Positions 17,398-26,357 of a DNA stretch of 41,104 nucleotides are shown piece after piece. The stretch's first letter is position 1. Each line of letters opens with the position of its first letter. This stretch comes from Candidatus Thorarchaeota archaeon (GTDB lineage Archaea; Asgardarchaeota; Thorarchaeia; Thorarchaeales; Thorarchaeaceae), in NCBI GenBank assembly GCA_013388835.1, contig JACAEL010000052.1, positions 1 to 41,104 of the forward strand, given 5' to 3'. The notes under the pieces are model-generated. The model was not told where the DNA came from and made no database searches. It was given only the letters and a program-made list of their open reading frames with translations. A program made the translations under genes and the position numbers.

Positions 17398-18379
17398 GGT
17401 GGTAGTACAGCGCTGTAAGTCTGCACAGCAATGCAGCCGATATCAGATCCGCTGTGGTACCCGGATTGAGGCGATTCCCGTCAACCCTGAGGACATTGTC
17501 CAGCTGCTCTAGGAGTTGTGTGACGTCCTGATGATTCTTCATCTCCCTCACTATTCCCATTGCGAGACGCCTGACCCTTTCTGCAGCCATCCGACCAGCC
17601 TTCTTCACTATCAGCCCATCAGGACGTTCTGAGAGCAGCCATATGAACGCCCTCACGACGCCCTCTTCCAAGTCGTCCAGTCCCGATGAGTGGGCCTCCA
17701 GAACAGGAAGCGTCCTGAACAAGGTGGTCTCGAAGTATTGCGACCACTCTTTCGATATCTCATCCACCTGAGCAGAGAGGTCGAACAGTCTCTTGAGGGT
17801 CATGTTGTCCTCCTCTATTGCCCTGTCGACGTTGGGGTTATCAATGTCATATCTGCTGTGTTGCTCAGTCCATGAGTCCGTGTCCTTTCTACTGCTTCCA
17901 ATGGGTCCGGCCAGTCGAAACGCCCTGTAGACCTCAATGGTGTCGTGTACCGTCGTCGCATCTACAAGACATCTCATCCACTGTCCCACACCATACGGAT
18001 CGAACACTCCGCTTTCTCGGATGGAGGCGGCCGATGCCATAAGTATTGGCACGTGTAGTAGCACAGACCCCAGAATGGCATTGCTCCGGTTGATTCCTCC
18101 AAAGACGTCTTGGATGCACAGACGTACTACCTCTCCCATGCCGACTCTCTCTGGACTCAGGCTGGCTTCTGCGGCCTGTATGCCCCTTGAAGCGGCAAGA
18201 TGAAACCCTCTGCCTGCAAGAGCCGCGCTTGCTAGGAAGTGCCTGTATCCGGTGTCGGAGAACCTCCGAAGCCTGTTGACGTTTCCCGGCTTGGGAGAGC
18301 TCGCCTCCAGCAAGATTGCCAGCTGGCCCAGACTTGCAAGTGTCCAGGCCATGTCCCACTCAACATGCGGGTTTCTCAT
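17372..18379 (-). CDS. CitG/MdcB-like triphosphoribosyl-dephospho-CoA synthase family protein
   Basis: This is a helical protein of about 335 residues. Near its N-terminus, ASSPKPGNVNRLRRFSDTGY is the signature of the CitG family, which makes the prosthetic-group precursor of citrate lyase or malonate decarboxylase from ATP and dephospho-CoA. GINRSNAILGS and a C-terminal GNRLNPGTTADLISA are further conserved segments, the last matching the family's NPGTTADL active-site motif. The open frame runs back to 18481, but the ATG at 18379 gives the usual family N-terminus. It also avoids overlapping the divergent gene and lies about 35 bases after a TATA-like CATAAAACA. No citrate lyase or malonate decarboxylase gene is in the window, so the substrate may differ in archaea. 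Family call is firm; the reaction is uncertain. Confidence 0.82.
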   Translation of the reverse strand: MRNPHVEWDMAWTLASLGQLAILLEASSPKPGNVNRLRRFSDTGYRHFLASAALAGRGFHLAASRGIQAAEASLSPERVGMGEVVRLCIQDVFGGINRSNAILGSVLLHVPILMASAASIRESGVFDPYGVGQWMRCLVDATTVHDTIEVYRAFRLAGPIGSSRKDTDSWTEQHSRYDIDNPNVDRAIEEDNMTLKRLFDLSAQVDEISKEWSQYFETTLFRTLPVLEAHSSGLDDLEEGVVRAFIWLLSERPDGLIVKKAGRMAAERVRRLAMGIVREMKNHQDVTQLLEQLDNVLRVDGNRLNPGTTADLISAALLCRLTALYYHPSPECPRR

Positions 18380-18450
18380 GTGATCCAAGAATCGGTCTAC
18401 TCCTCGAAAGTGTTTTATGCGCAGCGAGAGCAGGCCCCTCGGTTTCACAG

Positions 18451-18780
18451 ATGAGTCTGTCGGCCAGATTGACGTTTTCACAGGTTGGTCTCTTCGTTTC
18501 GATACTCGACTATCTCGTTGTCAGAGGCCTCTTCGTTGTGTTCACCAGGGGTCCTCTCTGGACTCAGCCTGGAAGCTACCTTGCTATTGCCTTTCCCCTT
18601 CCGGTAGTAATAGTGTTTGGTTTTACCGCTTGTGTAGTGTCCTACGGCTATTCATATCTTGGTCTCTGGTTACTAGACCATGATGCGCACACGCTCGGTG
18701 TACTCGCAATCATTGCAGGTGTGCTTGTGATACCGGGGGCACTTGCCGCATACTCATGGCTTGGGTTCCCACACGACTAG
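18451..18780 (+). CDS. Small membrane protein with three helices (109 aa)
   Basis: This is an uncharacterised hydrophobic protein. Membrane segments lie at about 8-27, 42-63 and 83-103. The open frame extends upstream to 18316, but that part is the antisense of the CitG-like gene. The ATG at 18451 fits a TATA-like GTTTTATGC about 35 bases upstream, so leaderless or near-leaderless transcription is likely. The stop codon shares the palindrome CTAG with the stop of the converging Sir2 gene. No known motif is visible. Confidence 0.65.
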   Translation: MSLSARLTFSQVGLFVSILDYLVVRGLFVVFTRGPLWTQPGSYLAIAFPLPVVIVFGFTACVVSYGYSYLGLWLLDHDAHTLGVLAIIAGVLVIPGALAAYSWLGFPHD

Positions 18781-19523
18781 AACTGCGTGATTAGAGGGAG
18801 TACCTGAGCAGCCCGTCCCCTGATTACAACATCTGCAACGTTGTCTTTGTTAGCGCCTTCGAGGTCAATGAGCACTATCTTGGCTCCGGAGTTCTTTGCG
18901 ACCTGCGGCAGAAACGCAGCTGGATACACCTGTAGGCTTGTTCCCACTACGAGCATGAGGTCTGTGTTTCGGCATATGGCTATTGCTCTCTCCATGGCCT
19001 TCTCTGGAAGTGGCTCACCGAATAGGACTGCCTCTGACTTGAGGACTCCCCTGCACTTCTCGCACCTTGGTGGTATATCACCCTGCGCCACTCGCCTGTG
19101 GACCGCATCTCCGATGTACTCCATTCCACAATCAAGACAGAACGCTCTCAGATAGCTCCCGTGGAGTTCGACAACACTCCGGCTCCCCGCCTTCTGATGC
19201 AGGTTGTCGATGTTGAGGGTTATCACACCCACAAGACGCCCTGACTCCTCGAGCCTGGCAAGTGCCAAATGGGCCTCATTTGGTTTCGCTTTCAGGATGA
19301 CCTCTGCTATCTCCCTCCCCATCGTCCAGAACTTTGTGGGGTCCTGAAGAAACCCCTCGTAGGTGGCATACTCGAGGGGATCATATCTCTTCCACAGTCC
19401 CCCCTCTGACCTGAAGTCCGGAATGCCCGAGTCAACACTTATCCCGGAGCCGGTGAATGCAGAGATTCTTTGGGAAGACCGGACAAGCCTCCTTGCCTGT
19501 TCGATTGGACTCTCTGAACTCAT
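18777..19523 (-). CDS. cobB: Sir2-family NAD-dependent protein deacylase
   Basis: This 248-residue sirtuin removes acyl groups from protein lysines using NAD. The NAD-binding motif is FTGSGISVDSGIPDFR (23-38), with Ser in place of the common Ala in GAGIS. TLNIDNLHQKAG (102-113) carries the NID motif, and His121 in ELHGS is the catalytic base. A structural zinc site is formed by Cys129-Cys132 and Cys154-Cys157. VVGTSLQVYPA near 192 completes the Rossmann fold. The length is normal for bacterial and archaeal class U/III sirtuins. The ATG at 19523 is divergent from the Hsp70 operon. Targets could include chromatin proteins such as Alba or acetyl-CoA synthetase, but this is family knowledge, not shown here. 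Confidence 0.93.
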   Translation of the reverse strand: MSSESPIEQARRLVRSSQRISAFTGSGISVDSGIPDFRSEGGLWKRYDPLEYATYEGFLQDPTKFWTMGREIAEVILKAKPNEAHLALARLEESGRLVGVITLNIDNLHQKAGSRSVVELHGSYLRAFCLDCGMEYIGDAVHRRVAQGDIPPRCEKCRGVLKSEAVLFGEPLPEKAMERAIAICRNTDLMLVVGTSLQVYPAAFLPQVAKNSGAKIVLIDLEGANKDNVADVVIRGRAAQVLPLITQF

Positions 19524-19764
19524 GGGCTCGCTTGATGCGAAACCATTGATAACGGTTGTTGAAGGCGATGTTGTATCTGTCGAAAGCTTTTTCTCTGAAT
19601 CTTGAACGACTAGGGGCGAGAGTCATAAGGGTTCAGGCTCGTGACCTGTTCCCCGTGCCAGCAACAGGCATAGTCTGTTTTCTGTACGTGCATTTCAGAC
19701 AGGGTCATCTAGGATACTATTGGATGTGTCGGCCATGCGTGAAGACGAGAGGAGAAACGGAGCG

Positions 19765-20346
19765 ATGAGAGAGCACACAAGTGTAGACACGACCTCCGGT
19801 GGACTCCATGACGACTTAGCTGAGATTCCAGTCGTTGATCCTCTTGAGGTCGAACGAGAGAAGAACAAGGTGCTGTCCGAGCAGCTAATGAGGACTCAGG
19901 CGGACTACGAGAACTTCCGGAAACGAAGTGAGAGTAGATACCAAGAGGCTGTACGGTACGCAAGTGAGGGCATTCTCTTGCGGCTTCTCGAAGTCCATGA
20001 CAACTTGGAGCGAGCCTTGGAGAGTGACTTTGCGGACCCGAAGGCAGCCAAGGAAGGGGTTCGAGCAATATGCCAGCAGATGACCAAGCTGCTAGAGCTC
20101 GAGAGTGTTCGGCCCATCGAGTCCGTCGGAAGACCGTTCGATCCGTACTATCACCATGCTGTGGCAAAGGGCAATGACCCCAACTCTCCCGAGGGTATCA
20201 TCCTTGCGGAGTACCAGAAGGGATACATGTTGAGGGAGAAGGTCTTGAGGCCAGCCCTTGTGCTTGTGAACCGGCACCTCCAAGAGTCGCAAGAAGCGAC
20301 AGGTATCCCAAGCGAGGACACTAGTGAAGGTGGTGACAATCCGTGA
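19765..20346 (+). CDS. grpE: GrpE nucleotide exchange factor
   Basis: GrpE exchanges ADP for ATP on DnaK in the cytoplasm. The protein has a long N-terminal coiled coil containing [16 protein letters not shown], the conserved GrpE helix. Next comes the four-helix region ([15 protein letters not shown]), then the beta domain with [11 protein letters not shown] and the ending [16 protein letters not shown]. The ATG at 19765 was chosen because AGAGGAG ends about ten bases upstream, giving 193 residues. ATG 19735 or TTG 19720 would add 10 or 15 residues but lack such a site. Its TGA shares GTGA with the start of dnaK, so the two are translationally coupled. It is the first gene of grpE-dnaK-dnaJ. 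Confidence 0.92.
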   Translation: MREHTSVDTTSGGLHDDLAEIPVVDPLEVEREKNKVLSEQLMRTQADYENFRKRSESRYQEAVRYASEGILLRLLEVHDNLERALESDFADPKAAKEGVRAICQQMTKLLELESVRPIESVGRPFDPYYHHAVAKGNDPNSPEGIILAEYQKGYMLREKVLRPALVLVNRHLQESQEATGIPSEDTSEGGDNP

Positions 20347-22223
20347 CAATTGTAGGAATTGACCTGGGTACTACGAACAGCGGTATTGCGTACATGGAGG
20401 GCGGCAAGCCAACCATGATTCCCAATGCTGAAGGAAAGCGCCTGACCCCATCTGTGGTTGGCATTACTCCAAAGGGCGAGGTGGTTGTTGGAGAGCTGGC
20501 CAAGCGTCAGGCTGTATCGATGCCCGAACGTACTGTGCGCTCTATCAAGAGGAAGATGGGACAGGACTACCGAGTCAAGATAGGTGACAAGGAGTACACT
20601 CCCCAGGAGATTTCCGCCATGATTCTCCGCAAGATGAAGAACGACGCGGAGGCGTTTCTCGGGCAGAAGATAACTCAGGCCGTAATCACTGTGCCCGCTT
20701 ACTTCAACGACTCACAGAGGCAGGCCACAAAGGATGCTGGCAAGATTGCAGGTCTAGAGGTCCTTCGAATAATCAATGAACCGACAGCGTCCGCGCTTGC
20801 CTACGGACTCGACAAGGGCAAGGAGTTGAAAGTGCTCGTCTATGATCTTGGAGGCGGAACGTTCGATGTTTCCATTCTGGACATCGGCGACAACGTCTAT
20901 GAAGTCCTAGCCACCAGCGGGAACACTCGGCTGGGTGGCGACGACTGGGACGAGCGGATTGTTAACTGGGTTGTCGAGCAGTTCAAGCGTGACACGGGCA
21001 TCGACATCACAAAGGACCTCTCCGCGATGCAGCGGATTCGCGATGCCAGTGAGCAGGCGAAGATTGAGCTGTCGACCGTAATGCAGACCACTATCAACTT
21101 GCCCTACATTACTGCTGACAGCTCTGGTCCAAAACACATCAGTCTGGAGCTCACGCGTTCGCGCTTGGAACAGATGACCGACGACCTAGTTCAAGCGACC
21201 GTCGGACCCGTGCGACAGGCCCTTGCAGATGCCAAGCTCGAACCAGAGGACATCGACAAGATCCTTCTCGTCGGTGGTGCAACCCGTATGCCCGCGATAC
21301 AGAAGATAGTCCGAGACCTCTTCGGAAAGGAGGGTGACAAGACAATCAATCCTGACGAGTGTGTCGCGTTGGGTGCCGCAGCTCAAGCTGGTGTGCTATC
21401 CGGCGAGGTGAAGGACATCGTATTGCTCGATGTAACGCCGCTCACACTGAGCATAGAAACCCTTGGTGGTGTTGCGACTCCTCTGATTCCTCGGAACACA
21501 ACCATTCCCACCCGCAAGAGCGAGATCTTCACGACTGCAGCAGATGGACAGACTGCCGTTGACATTCATGTGGTCCAGGGTGAGCGCCCAATGGCCAAGG
21601 ACAACATGACTCTTGGGAGATTCCAGTTGGTCGGCATACCTCCTGCTCCAAGGCACACTCCGCAGATTGAGGTCACCTTTGACATAGATGCGAACGGCAT
21701 CGTCAACGTGACAGCAAGGGACAAGGCAACAGGGAATCAGCAGTCAATCACGATAACTGCCACGACGAACTTGTCTCAAGACCAGATTGACAAGATGATG
21801 AAAGAGGCTCAGGCGTACGCTGAAGAAGACGCCAAGAGAAAGGCTCAGGTCGAGGCAAAGAACCATGCTGACTCTCTGATCTACCAGGGCGAGAAGACAA
21901 TCAAGGACCTTGGCGACAAGGTGCCAGCAGACCTCAAGACCAAGTTTGAGGAGAAGGCGAAGAAGCTGCGCGAGGCGATAGAGAAGGACAACTACGGTGA
22001 GATAAAGTCACTGAGTGAAGACCTGCAGCAGACCCTCTACCAGATTGCCGAGAAGGCATACGCTGCGGGTGGGGTTCCACCACCGGGCGCAGCGGGCTTT
22101 GACCCCAGTCGAATGGGCACGAGTGCTGGACGTGGCAAGGCGAGCTCGCAGAAGGGCGGTGCCAAAGACTCAAAGGAAGCCGAGGAAGACGACGCGGTGG
22201 ACGTCGACTTCGAAGACCTCTAG
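20343..22223 (+). CDS. dnaK: DnaK (Hsp70) chaperone
   Basis: This is a 626-residue ATP-dependent chaperone acting with GrpE and DnaJ. The ATPase domain has the phosphate-1 motif GIDLGTTNS (5-13), the phosphate-2 motif [12 protein letters not shown] and the adenosine motif [13 protein letters not shown]. The interdomain linker VLLDVTPL is intact, and a beta substrate domain and helical lid follow. The Gly/Lys/Ser-rich tail ends VDVDFEDL, like the acidic ends of bacterial DnaKs. The ATPase domain is the short form without the roughly 23-residue insert of proteobacterial DnaK, so it resembles Firmicute and other archaeal DnaKs. It starts with GTG overlapping the grpE stop, with GGTGGTGA six bases upstream. 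All catalytic motifs are present. Confidence 0.97.
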   Translation: MTIVGIDLGTTNSGIAYMEGGKPTMIPNAEGKRLTPSVVGITPKGEVVVGELAKRQAVSMPERTVRSIKRKMGQDYRVKIGDKEYTPQEISAMILRKMKNDAEAFLGQKITQAVITVPAYFNDSQRQATKDAGKIAGLEVLRIINEPTASALAYGLDKGKELKVLVYDLGGGTFDVSILDIGDNVYEVLATSGNTRLGGDDWDERIVNWVVEQFKRDTGIDITKDLSAMQRIRDASEQAKIELSTVMQTTINLPYITADSSGPKHISLELTRSRLEQMTDDLVQATVGPVRQALADAKLEPEDIDKILLVGGATRMPAIQKIVRDLFGKEGDKTINPDECVALGAAAQAGVLSGEVKDIVLLDVTPLTLSIETLGGVATPLIPRNTTIPTRKSEIFTTAADGQTAVDIHVVQGERPMAKDNMTLGRFQLVGIPPAPRHTPQIEVTFDIDANGIVNVTARDKATGNQQSITITATTNLSQDQIDKMMKEAQAYAEEDAKRKAQVEAKNHADSLIYQGEKTIKDLGDKVPADLKTKFEEKAKKLREAIEKDNYGEIKSLSEDLQQTLYQIAEKAYAAGGVPPPGAAGFDPSRMGTSAGRGKASSQKGGAKDSKEAEEDDAVDVDFEDL

Positions 22224-22240
22224 TGGGACGGTGAGATTCC

Positions 22241-23272
22241 TTGGCCGAAGATGACTACTACAGCATACTCGGTGTGCCAAAGACGGCCACCACTGAGGAA
22301 ATCAAGAAGGCATATCGACGTCTGGCCAAGGAGCTCCATCCGGACCTGAATCCAGGCGACAAGGCCGCCGAGGAGCGACTCAAGAAGGTCAACGAGGCAT
22401 ATGATGTTCTCAGTGATGCTGAGAAACGGGCGAACTACGATCGGTACGGCACAGCCGATGCTTCAGGAATAAACATCGATGGATTTGGTGACCTGTTCCG
22501 CGAGTTCTTCGGCGGCATTGGAGGCTTCGGCTTTGGCAGGGAGGAGAGGGGTGGGCCCCCTCCAGGTGACAATCTCCGAATCAACATCCGACTGAGCTTC
22601 GAGGAAGCCTTCTTCGGCACAAAGAGGAACATTGCATTCAACCGTCAGGTCAAATGCAAGACCTGTGGCGGGTCCGGAGCAAAGCCGGGGAGTTCTCCCA
22701 CGAGATGTAGGACCTGCGGCGGCAAGGGTCAAGTGCTACGCACAATGGGATTCATGTCCGTCGCCCAGACGTGTCCGACTTGCCAAGGTATGGGTGCGGT
22801 GATAAGCACTCCGTGTCCTGATTGTCGCGGTTCTGGACTCATGGCAGAGCGCATGGAGCTGACAATCCCCATTCCTCCCGGTGTCGAGGATGGAATGGCC
22901 CAGAGGATTCGCGGAGGCGGCAATGCGGGCTACAGAGGTGGTCCGCACGGCGACCTGATTGTGATGTTCTCAGTGGACTCACACGATCGGTTCGTCCGGC
23001 GAGGACTGCATGTGTATTCCGAAGTGGCAGTTAGCTTCTCGAAAGCAGTGCTGGGTGGAGAGATTGAGGTAGACACGATGTGGGGTCCAGCCCGAATGAG
23101 AATCAACCCCGGCACAGAACACGGGACGCTCTTTCGCATGCGGGGCAAGGGAGTCCATTCTGATGATGGTCGGCAGGGTGACCAGCTCGTGAGAATCAAC
23201 ATCCAAGTACCGACGAAGCTGACCAAGGAACAGCGCGAGTACCTTGAGCGCTTCGAAGAGGTATTCGGCTAG
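22241..23272 (+). CDS. dnaJ: DnaJ (Hsp40) co-chaperone
   Basis: This 343-residue type A Hsp40 stimulates DnaK ATPase and delivers substrates. The J domain occupies 5-70, with His33-Pro34-Asp35. A Gly/Phe-rich linker covers about 75-108. Four CxxCxGxG zinc motifs lie at Cys139-142, Cys156-159, Cys178-181 and Cys192-195, and the C-terminal substrate-binding beta domains follow. The start is TTG at 22241 with GGTGA six bases upstream, just 17 bases after dnaK. The C-terminal region is slightly shorter than in E. coli DnaJ (376 residues). The stop shares CTAG with the converging PK-C-like gene. Confidence 0.96.
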   Translation: MAEDDYYSILGVPKTATTEEIKKAYRRLAKELHPDLNPGDKAAEERLKKVNEAYDVLSDAEKRANYDRYGTADASGINIDGFGDLFREFFGGIGGFGFGREERGGPPPGDNLRINIRLSFEEAFFGTKRNIAFNRQVKCKTCGGSGAKPGSSPTRCRTCGGKGQVLRTMGFMSVAQTCPTCQGMGAVISTPCPDCRGSGLMAERMELTIPIPPGVEDGMAQRIRGGGNAGYRGGPHGDLIVMFSVDSHDRFVRRGLHVYSEVAVSFSKAVLGGEIEVDTMWGPARMRINPGTEHGTLFRMRGKGVHSDDGRQGDQLVRINIQVPTKLTKEQREYLERFEEVFG

Positions 23273-23835
23273 AACTCCAACGGTCGGCAGATGCAGGCCT
23301 TCATCTTCAGCGTCGGGAAGTCACTGGTGTAGGCGGGTCGAACCACCCACGCCGTGTCCGCACCATGTCCGGTACCTCCTACTGCTACCACGTCTCGGTC
23401 CACTTGCACGAGACCGGCATCTGCCGCCATCATGACGATCTCCGCGCACACCTTCGTCCCCTGACCAAACGTCCTGTAGGCCACGGCAAGAAGTTCGTTG
23501 ATAGTCCATGTTCCGAGTGTCTTCCTGATCCCTCTCCCAACTCCTGCAAAGGCATGCGTCGCAGTCAGGACTGTAGCACCTGCTTCAGCTATCCTGCTCC
23601 GCATCTCCGCAGGCATCTCATTGTGGTTGGGGCGAACAAAGCCGCTCTGATGACTAACGACAATCACGCCTCTATGGGGAAATCTCTGCGCAAACCTGAG
23701 CCCCGTACCGCCCTCGGTTGAGGCCACAACTATCTTGTCCAGCGGTTCTTCACTGCTTAGATAGCGGTCCACTGCCTCTATGACAGCGTCAGTGTTCTGC
23801 GGGCCCGGTTGAGCGAAGTGAACTGTGATTGTCAA
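23269..23835 (-). CDS. Pyruvate-kinase C-terminal-domain-like protein (stand-alone)
   Basis: This protein of about 188 residues is made of one alpha/beta domain resembling the allosteric C-terminal domain of pyruvate kinase, a stand-alone archaeal family (COG1751). NTDAVIEAVDRYL starts the first helix, and KIVVASTEGGTGLRFAQRF is the signature strand-loop-helix. RGVIVVSHQSGF and the ending DVVAVGGTGHGADTAWV give the rest of the fold. No pyruvate kinase catalytic barrel is present, so enzyme activity is not expected. The open frame runs to 23904, but TTG at 23835 has GGAGGA nine bases upstream and avoids overlap with the gene before it. It is the last gene of a PadR-HAAS-PKC unit, 28 bases after the HAAS gene. 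It may sense a phosphorylated metabolite; this is inference. Confidence 0.82.
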   Translation of the reverse strand: MTITVHFAQPGPQNTDAVIEAVDRYLSSEEPLDKIVVASTEGGTGLRFAQRFPHRGVIVVSHQSGFVRPNHNEMPAEMRSRIAEAGATVLTATHAFAGVGRGIRKTLGTWTINELLAVAYRTFGQGTKVCAEIVMMAADAGLVQVDRDVVAVGGTGHGADTAWVVRPAYTSDFPTLKMKACICRPLEF

Positions 23836-23863
23836 ACTCTCGTGTCCTCCAGACCTTTCAACT

Positions 23864-24316
23864 TCAGTTGTGCGCTGCCATTCCACTCTGCCACTCTCTG
23901 ACAAAGTACTCTGCTATGGCAAGTACGAGGAGTGTGACGAAGGCCAACCAGAAGTCAATGCTGATACTCTCAATGTTTGAAACAAGCCACGCGGCCAAGA
24001 CAATGACCATGACCTTGAACAACCACTTTGCCGCCTCTCGTGCCAGTCTGTTGCCCTCTTTCTCATCTTGGTCAGCCAGCATTGTGGTCTGACGGTACTC
24101 CCTCGATATGGTCTCGGGATCTCCCAGCTCGCTAATCACCTCCGCGAGGAGTCTGTGCCTGTCGTCATGAGGTCTGCTGTCTGCCTTGGATGCAAGGGCT
24201 TCCATTATGTGTTCTCTCAGGTCTTCAATGAGGTCCTCGGTGTGAAGGTCATCGGGAAGTGCCTTCCTGACGCCTCTGAGATATGTGTCAATCTCCTTGT
24301 CAATCTCATCACTCAC
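23864..24316 (-). CDS. HAAS/DUF1700-like membrane protein paired with PadR
   Basis: This is a 150-residue protein. The N-terminal helical domain (DEIDKEIDTYLRGVRKAL, then LIEDLREHIMEAL and AEVISELGDPETISREY, about 3-75) has the pattern of HAAS/DUF1700 domains, which are typically encoded beside PadR regulators. Residues 95-112 and about 122-139 are membrane helices, with a short outside loop between them. It starts with GTG at 24316, inside the last codons of the PadR gene (8-base overlap), so translation is coupled. By analogy with bacterial PadR-HAAS pairs it may transmit an envelope signal or be the regulated product. Direct role unknown. Confidence 0.82.
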   Translation of the reverse strand: MSDEIDKEIDTYLRGVRKALPDDLHTEDLIEDLREHIMEALASKADSRPHDDRHRLLAEVISELGDPETISREYRQTTMLADQDEKEGNRLAREAAKWLFKVMVIVLAAWLVSNIESISIDFWLAFVTLLVLAIAEYFVREWQSGMAAHN

Positions 24317-24665
24317 TTGTCAGTTCCTCCAGTTTACTAAACATCAGTTCGAGTGTGACGGTCAGCTCTCGGTAGACGCGGTCCCCTTCTCCGGTAAGCA
24401 CATACACCTTGCGACTTGGTCCTGCATCCGACCTCTCAACCCGAACGTTCAGCAGCCTTTCCTGCTTCAGCCGGTGCAGTATCGGATAAAGAGTACCCTC
24501 CTTGACCTCAAGCAGGCCGTCTGTCTTCTTGTGGAGCTCGCGAGCAATCCCATACCCGTGAATGCCCTGCTGGTATCGTCTTACGACTGCAAGCACTGCA
24601 TACTGAAGCAGGCCTCTCCGAAGCTCTATCTTCCAGCCTTCCTCGAAAGATGGTCCTGTCTTCAA
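24309..24665 (-). CDS. PadR-family transcription regulator
   Basis: This is a winged-helix repressor-type protein. LRRGLLQYAVLAVV begins helix 1, HGYGIARELHKKTDGLLEV covers helices 2 and 3, and EGTLYPILHRLKQERLL is the hallmark PadR recognition helix. SRKVYVLTGEG is the wing and is followed by a dimerising C-terminal helix. The TTG at 24665 was chosen because GGAGA lies about ten bases upstream and the resulting 118 residues are typical of the family. The open frame extends back to 24749 with other possible TTG or GTG starts. It overlaps the HAAS gene and is probably self-regulating, but I could not find a clear operator palindrome in the 211-base region upstream. Confidence 0.88.
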   Translation of the reverse strand: MKTGPSFEEGWKIELRRGLLQYAVLAVVRRYQQGIHGYGIARELHKKTDGLLEVKEGTLYPILHRLKQERLLNVRVERSDAGPSRKVYVLTGEGDRVYRELTVTLELMFSKLEELTSE

Positions 24666-24876
24666 GTAGCGGTCTCTCCGTAGTTGTCCTTCGAGAACAG
24701 ACGTGGTCAAGCTTATCTCTGTTTTCTTCACAAAGTACGTGCATAGCAAGCTGAGACATAGTCTGGTAAGCGTGCAGCGCTTCGTCTTGACTGTCAGAGT
24801 GACCCGAATCGGCCAAGTACTGACGTACCATGTCAGGGTATCTCAACCTCTCGGACTCCTCATCGAACGGAGCACT

Positions 24877-26229
24877 TCAGAGACTGTCTGCATCGTGGCG
24901 TTTCCGGTTCACAAGGTTATGGAGCTCTCTTCTGACTGTGGAGACGTACACTCTTGGTTCCCTGAGCCGGAAGTACATCAATGAGGCGACTACTCTCAGA
25001 ATTGCACTGAGGACGAGCATTGCGAAAACTGCAATCTCAAGACCAAGACTGGGAACTAGGGCTTCCCCGAGAATACCCGCGACAAGTGATCCCAAGAGGA
25101 ATATCACGCCGGTGAACGTGTTGTACACCGATATGTGGGTACCCCTCTCTCCTTCGGGCGCCACATCGTATATGTAGGCGGTGGTCGCATTCATCGATGC
25201 CGCTGTCGCTATGCCCGCTATGACATTCGAGATGTAGACCAAGACTGTGTCACGAACGAACAACACGGCCGCGTAAAGGGCGGGGACGAGAAACAGGAGT
25301 GCTCTTCCCAAGATGATCAGTGGGCGTCTTCCCACCCTGTCACTGAGTTTGCCAAAGGGCACAGTGAGTACCACCATCGAGATGGTCATGATTGCTGATG
25401 CCAGTGCTATCTCAAACAGGCTGTTCTTGAGCCATGTTCGCTGGACTACGATGAAGAACGGCCATGCCATGGACATTCCAAAGGAGAAGAAAGTAGCGAC
25501 GAAGCACAGTCTTCTAAAGTCACCTGGGCGTCTGAGCAGTTTCAGCACCGGCGGGAACGTCCTCTTCTGTGTATGTGGTCGCCGTTTCTCCATTATTGTC
25601 AGTGAGGCCAGTGAAGAGCAGATGCCTACAACTGCAGTCATGTAGAAGGGCAAGTAGTAGCTCTCGGCGATGGGGTTTCCGGGTGGGAGAAGAATGGGAC
25701 CTAGACCTCCCAGTGCCAGTCTCAGTGCAGGCAAGAGCGACGGTATGCCTGCCATGAAGCCCGCCCAGAGTGTGGCAACCAGTGAGGCGATGTTCGTGGC
25801 CATTCCTAATCTGCCCAACTCCTGTCCTCTCTCGCGTTCGCCCATCAGTCCTCCGATAAGTGAGAGCCAGGTTGGTATTTGAATGCTGAAGAGAATGGAC
25901 TGAATTGCATAGAGTATGATCATGTCAAGTGGGGTATGCGCCCAGACAAAGAGATAGACCGTGAACAGCCCCATGAGTGTCCCTGTGACGACGAATGCCT
26001 TGTTGTGCCCAATCCTGTCAGAGGCCGCTCCCCAAGCGGGCTGCATGACCGTTGGGGCAACATTTCCAACCGCCCTGAACGCCCCTATCTCTGCATAGTT
26101 GGCACCCATGTCGATGAGGTATGAATTGAGAAAGGGAGAATGTAGTCCCACAGCGAACTGAGTCAGAGAACCAACGATGAAGACCCTTCGTGGCAGTCTT
26201 CCGTTGCTGACTGCTTGAGCTTCATCCAT
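24877..26229 (-). CDS. Major facilitator superfamily transporter
   Basis: This 450-residue multi-pass transporter has about 12 membrane helices. MFS motif A copies appear between helices 2 and 3 (GAASDRIGHNKAF) and between helices 8 and 9 (GKLSDRVGRRPLI). GERERGQELGRL and APEGERGTHISVYN are the equivalent loops after helices 4 and 10, typical of drug/metabolite exporters of the MFS_1 type. The central loop carries a basic segment (MEKRRPHTQKR). The ATG at 26229 is preceded by a TATA-like GTTAAAAC about 35 bases upstream. It is a single gene, divergent from the Xaa-Pro peptidase. Substrate cannot be inferred. Confidence 0.9.
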   Translation of the reverse strand: MDEAQAVSNGRLPRRVFIVGSLTQFAVGLHSPFLNSYLIDMGANYAEIGAFRAVGNVAPTVMQPAWGAASDRIGHNKAFVVTGTLMGLFTVYLFVWAHTPLDMIILYAIQSILFSIQIPTWLSLIGGLMGERERGQELGRLGMATNIASLVATLWAGFMAGIPSLLPALRLALGGLGPILLPPGNPIAESYYLPFYMTAVVGICSSLASLTIMEKRRPHTQKRTFPPVLKLLRRPGDFRRLCFVATFFSFGMSMAWPFFIVVQRTWLKNSLFEIALASAIMTISMVVLTVPFGKLSDRVGRRPLIILGRALLFLVPALYAAVLFVRDTVLVYISNVIAGIATAASMNATTAYIYDVAPEGERGTHISVYNTFTGVIFLLGSLVAGILGEALVPSLGLEIAVFAMLVLSAILRVVASLMYFRLREPRVYVSTVRRELHNLVNRKRHDADSL

Positions 26230-26357
26230 GGCTTGGTACCGCTCGGGTGGTCATGGCAACGGTGTTTTAACTCTGGTCCTTGGTACAAAGAGGTTGGGCC
26301 ACCGAATGGATTATCAGGCTCTGATATGCGTTCTCGATACCAGTGTGAGTGCTGAGT

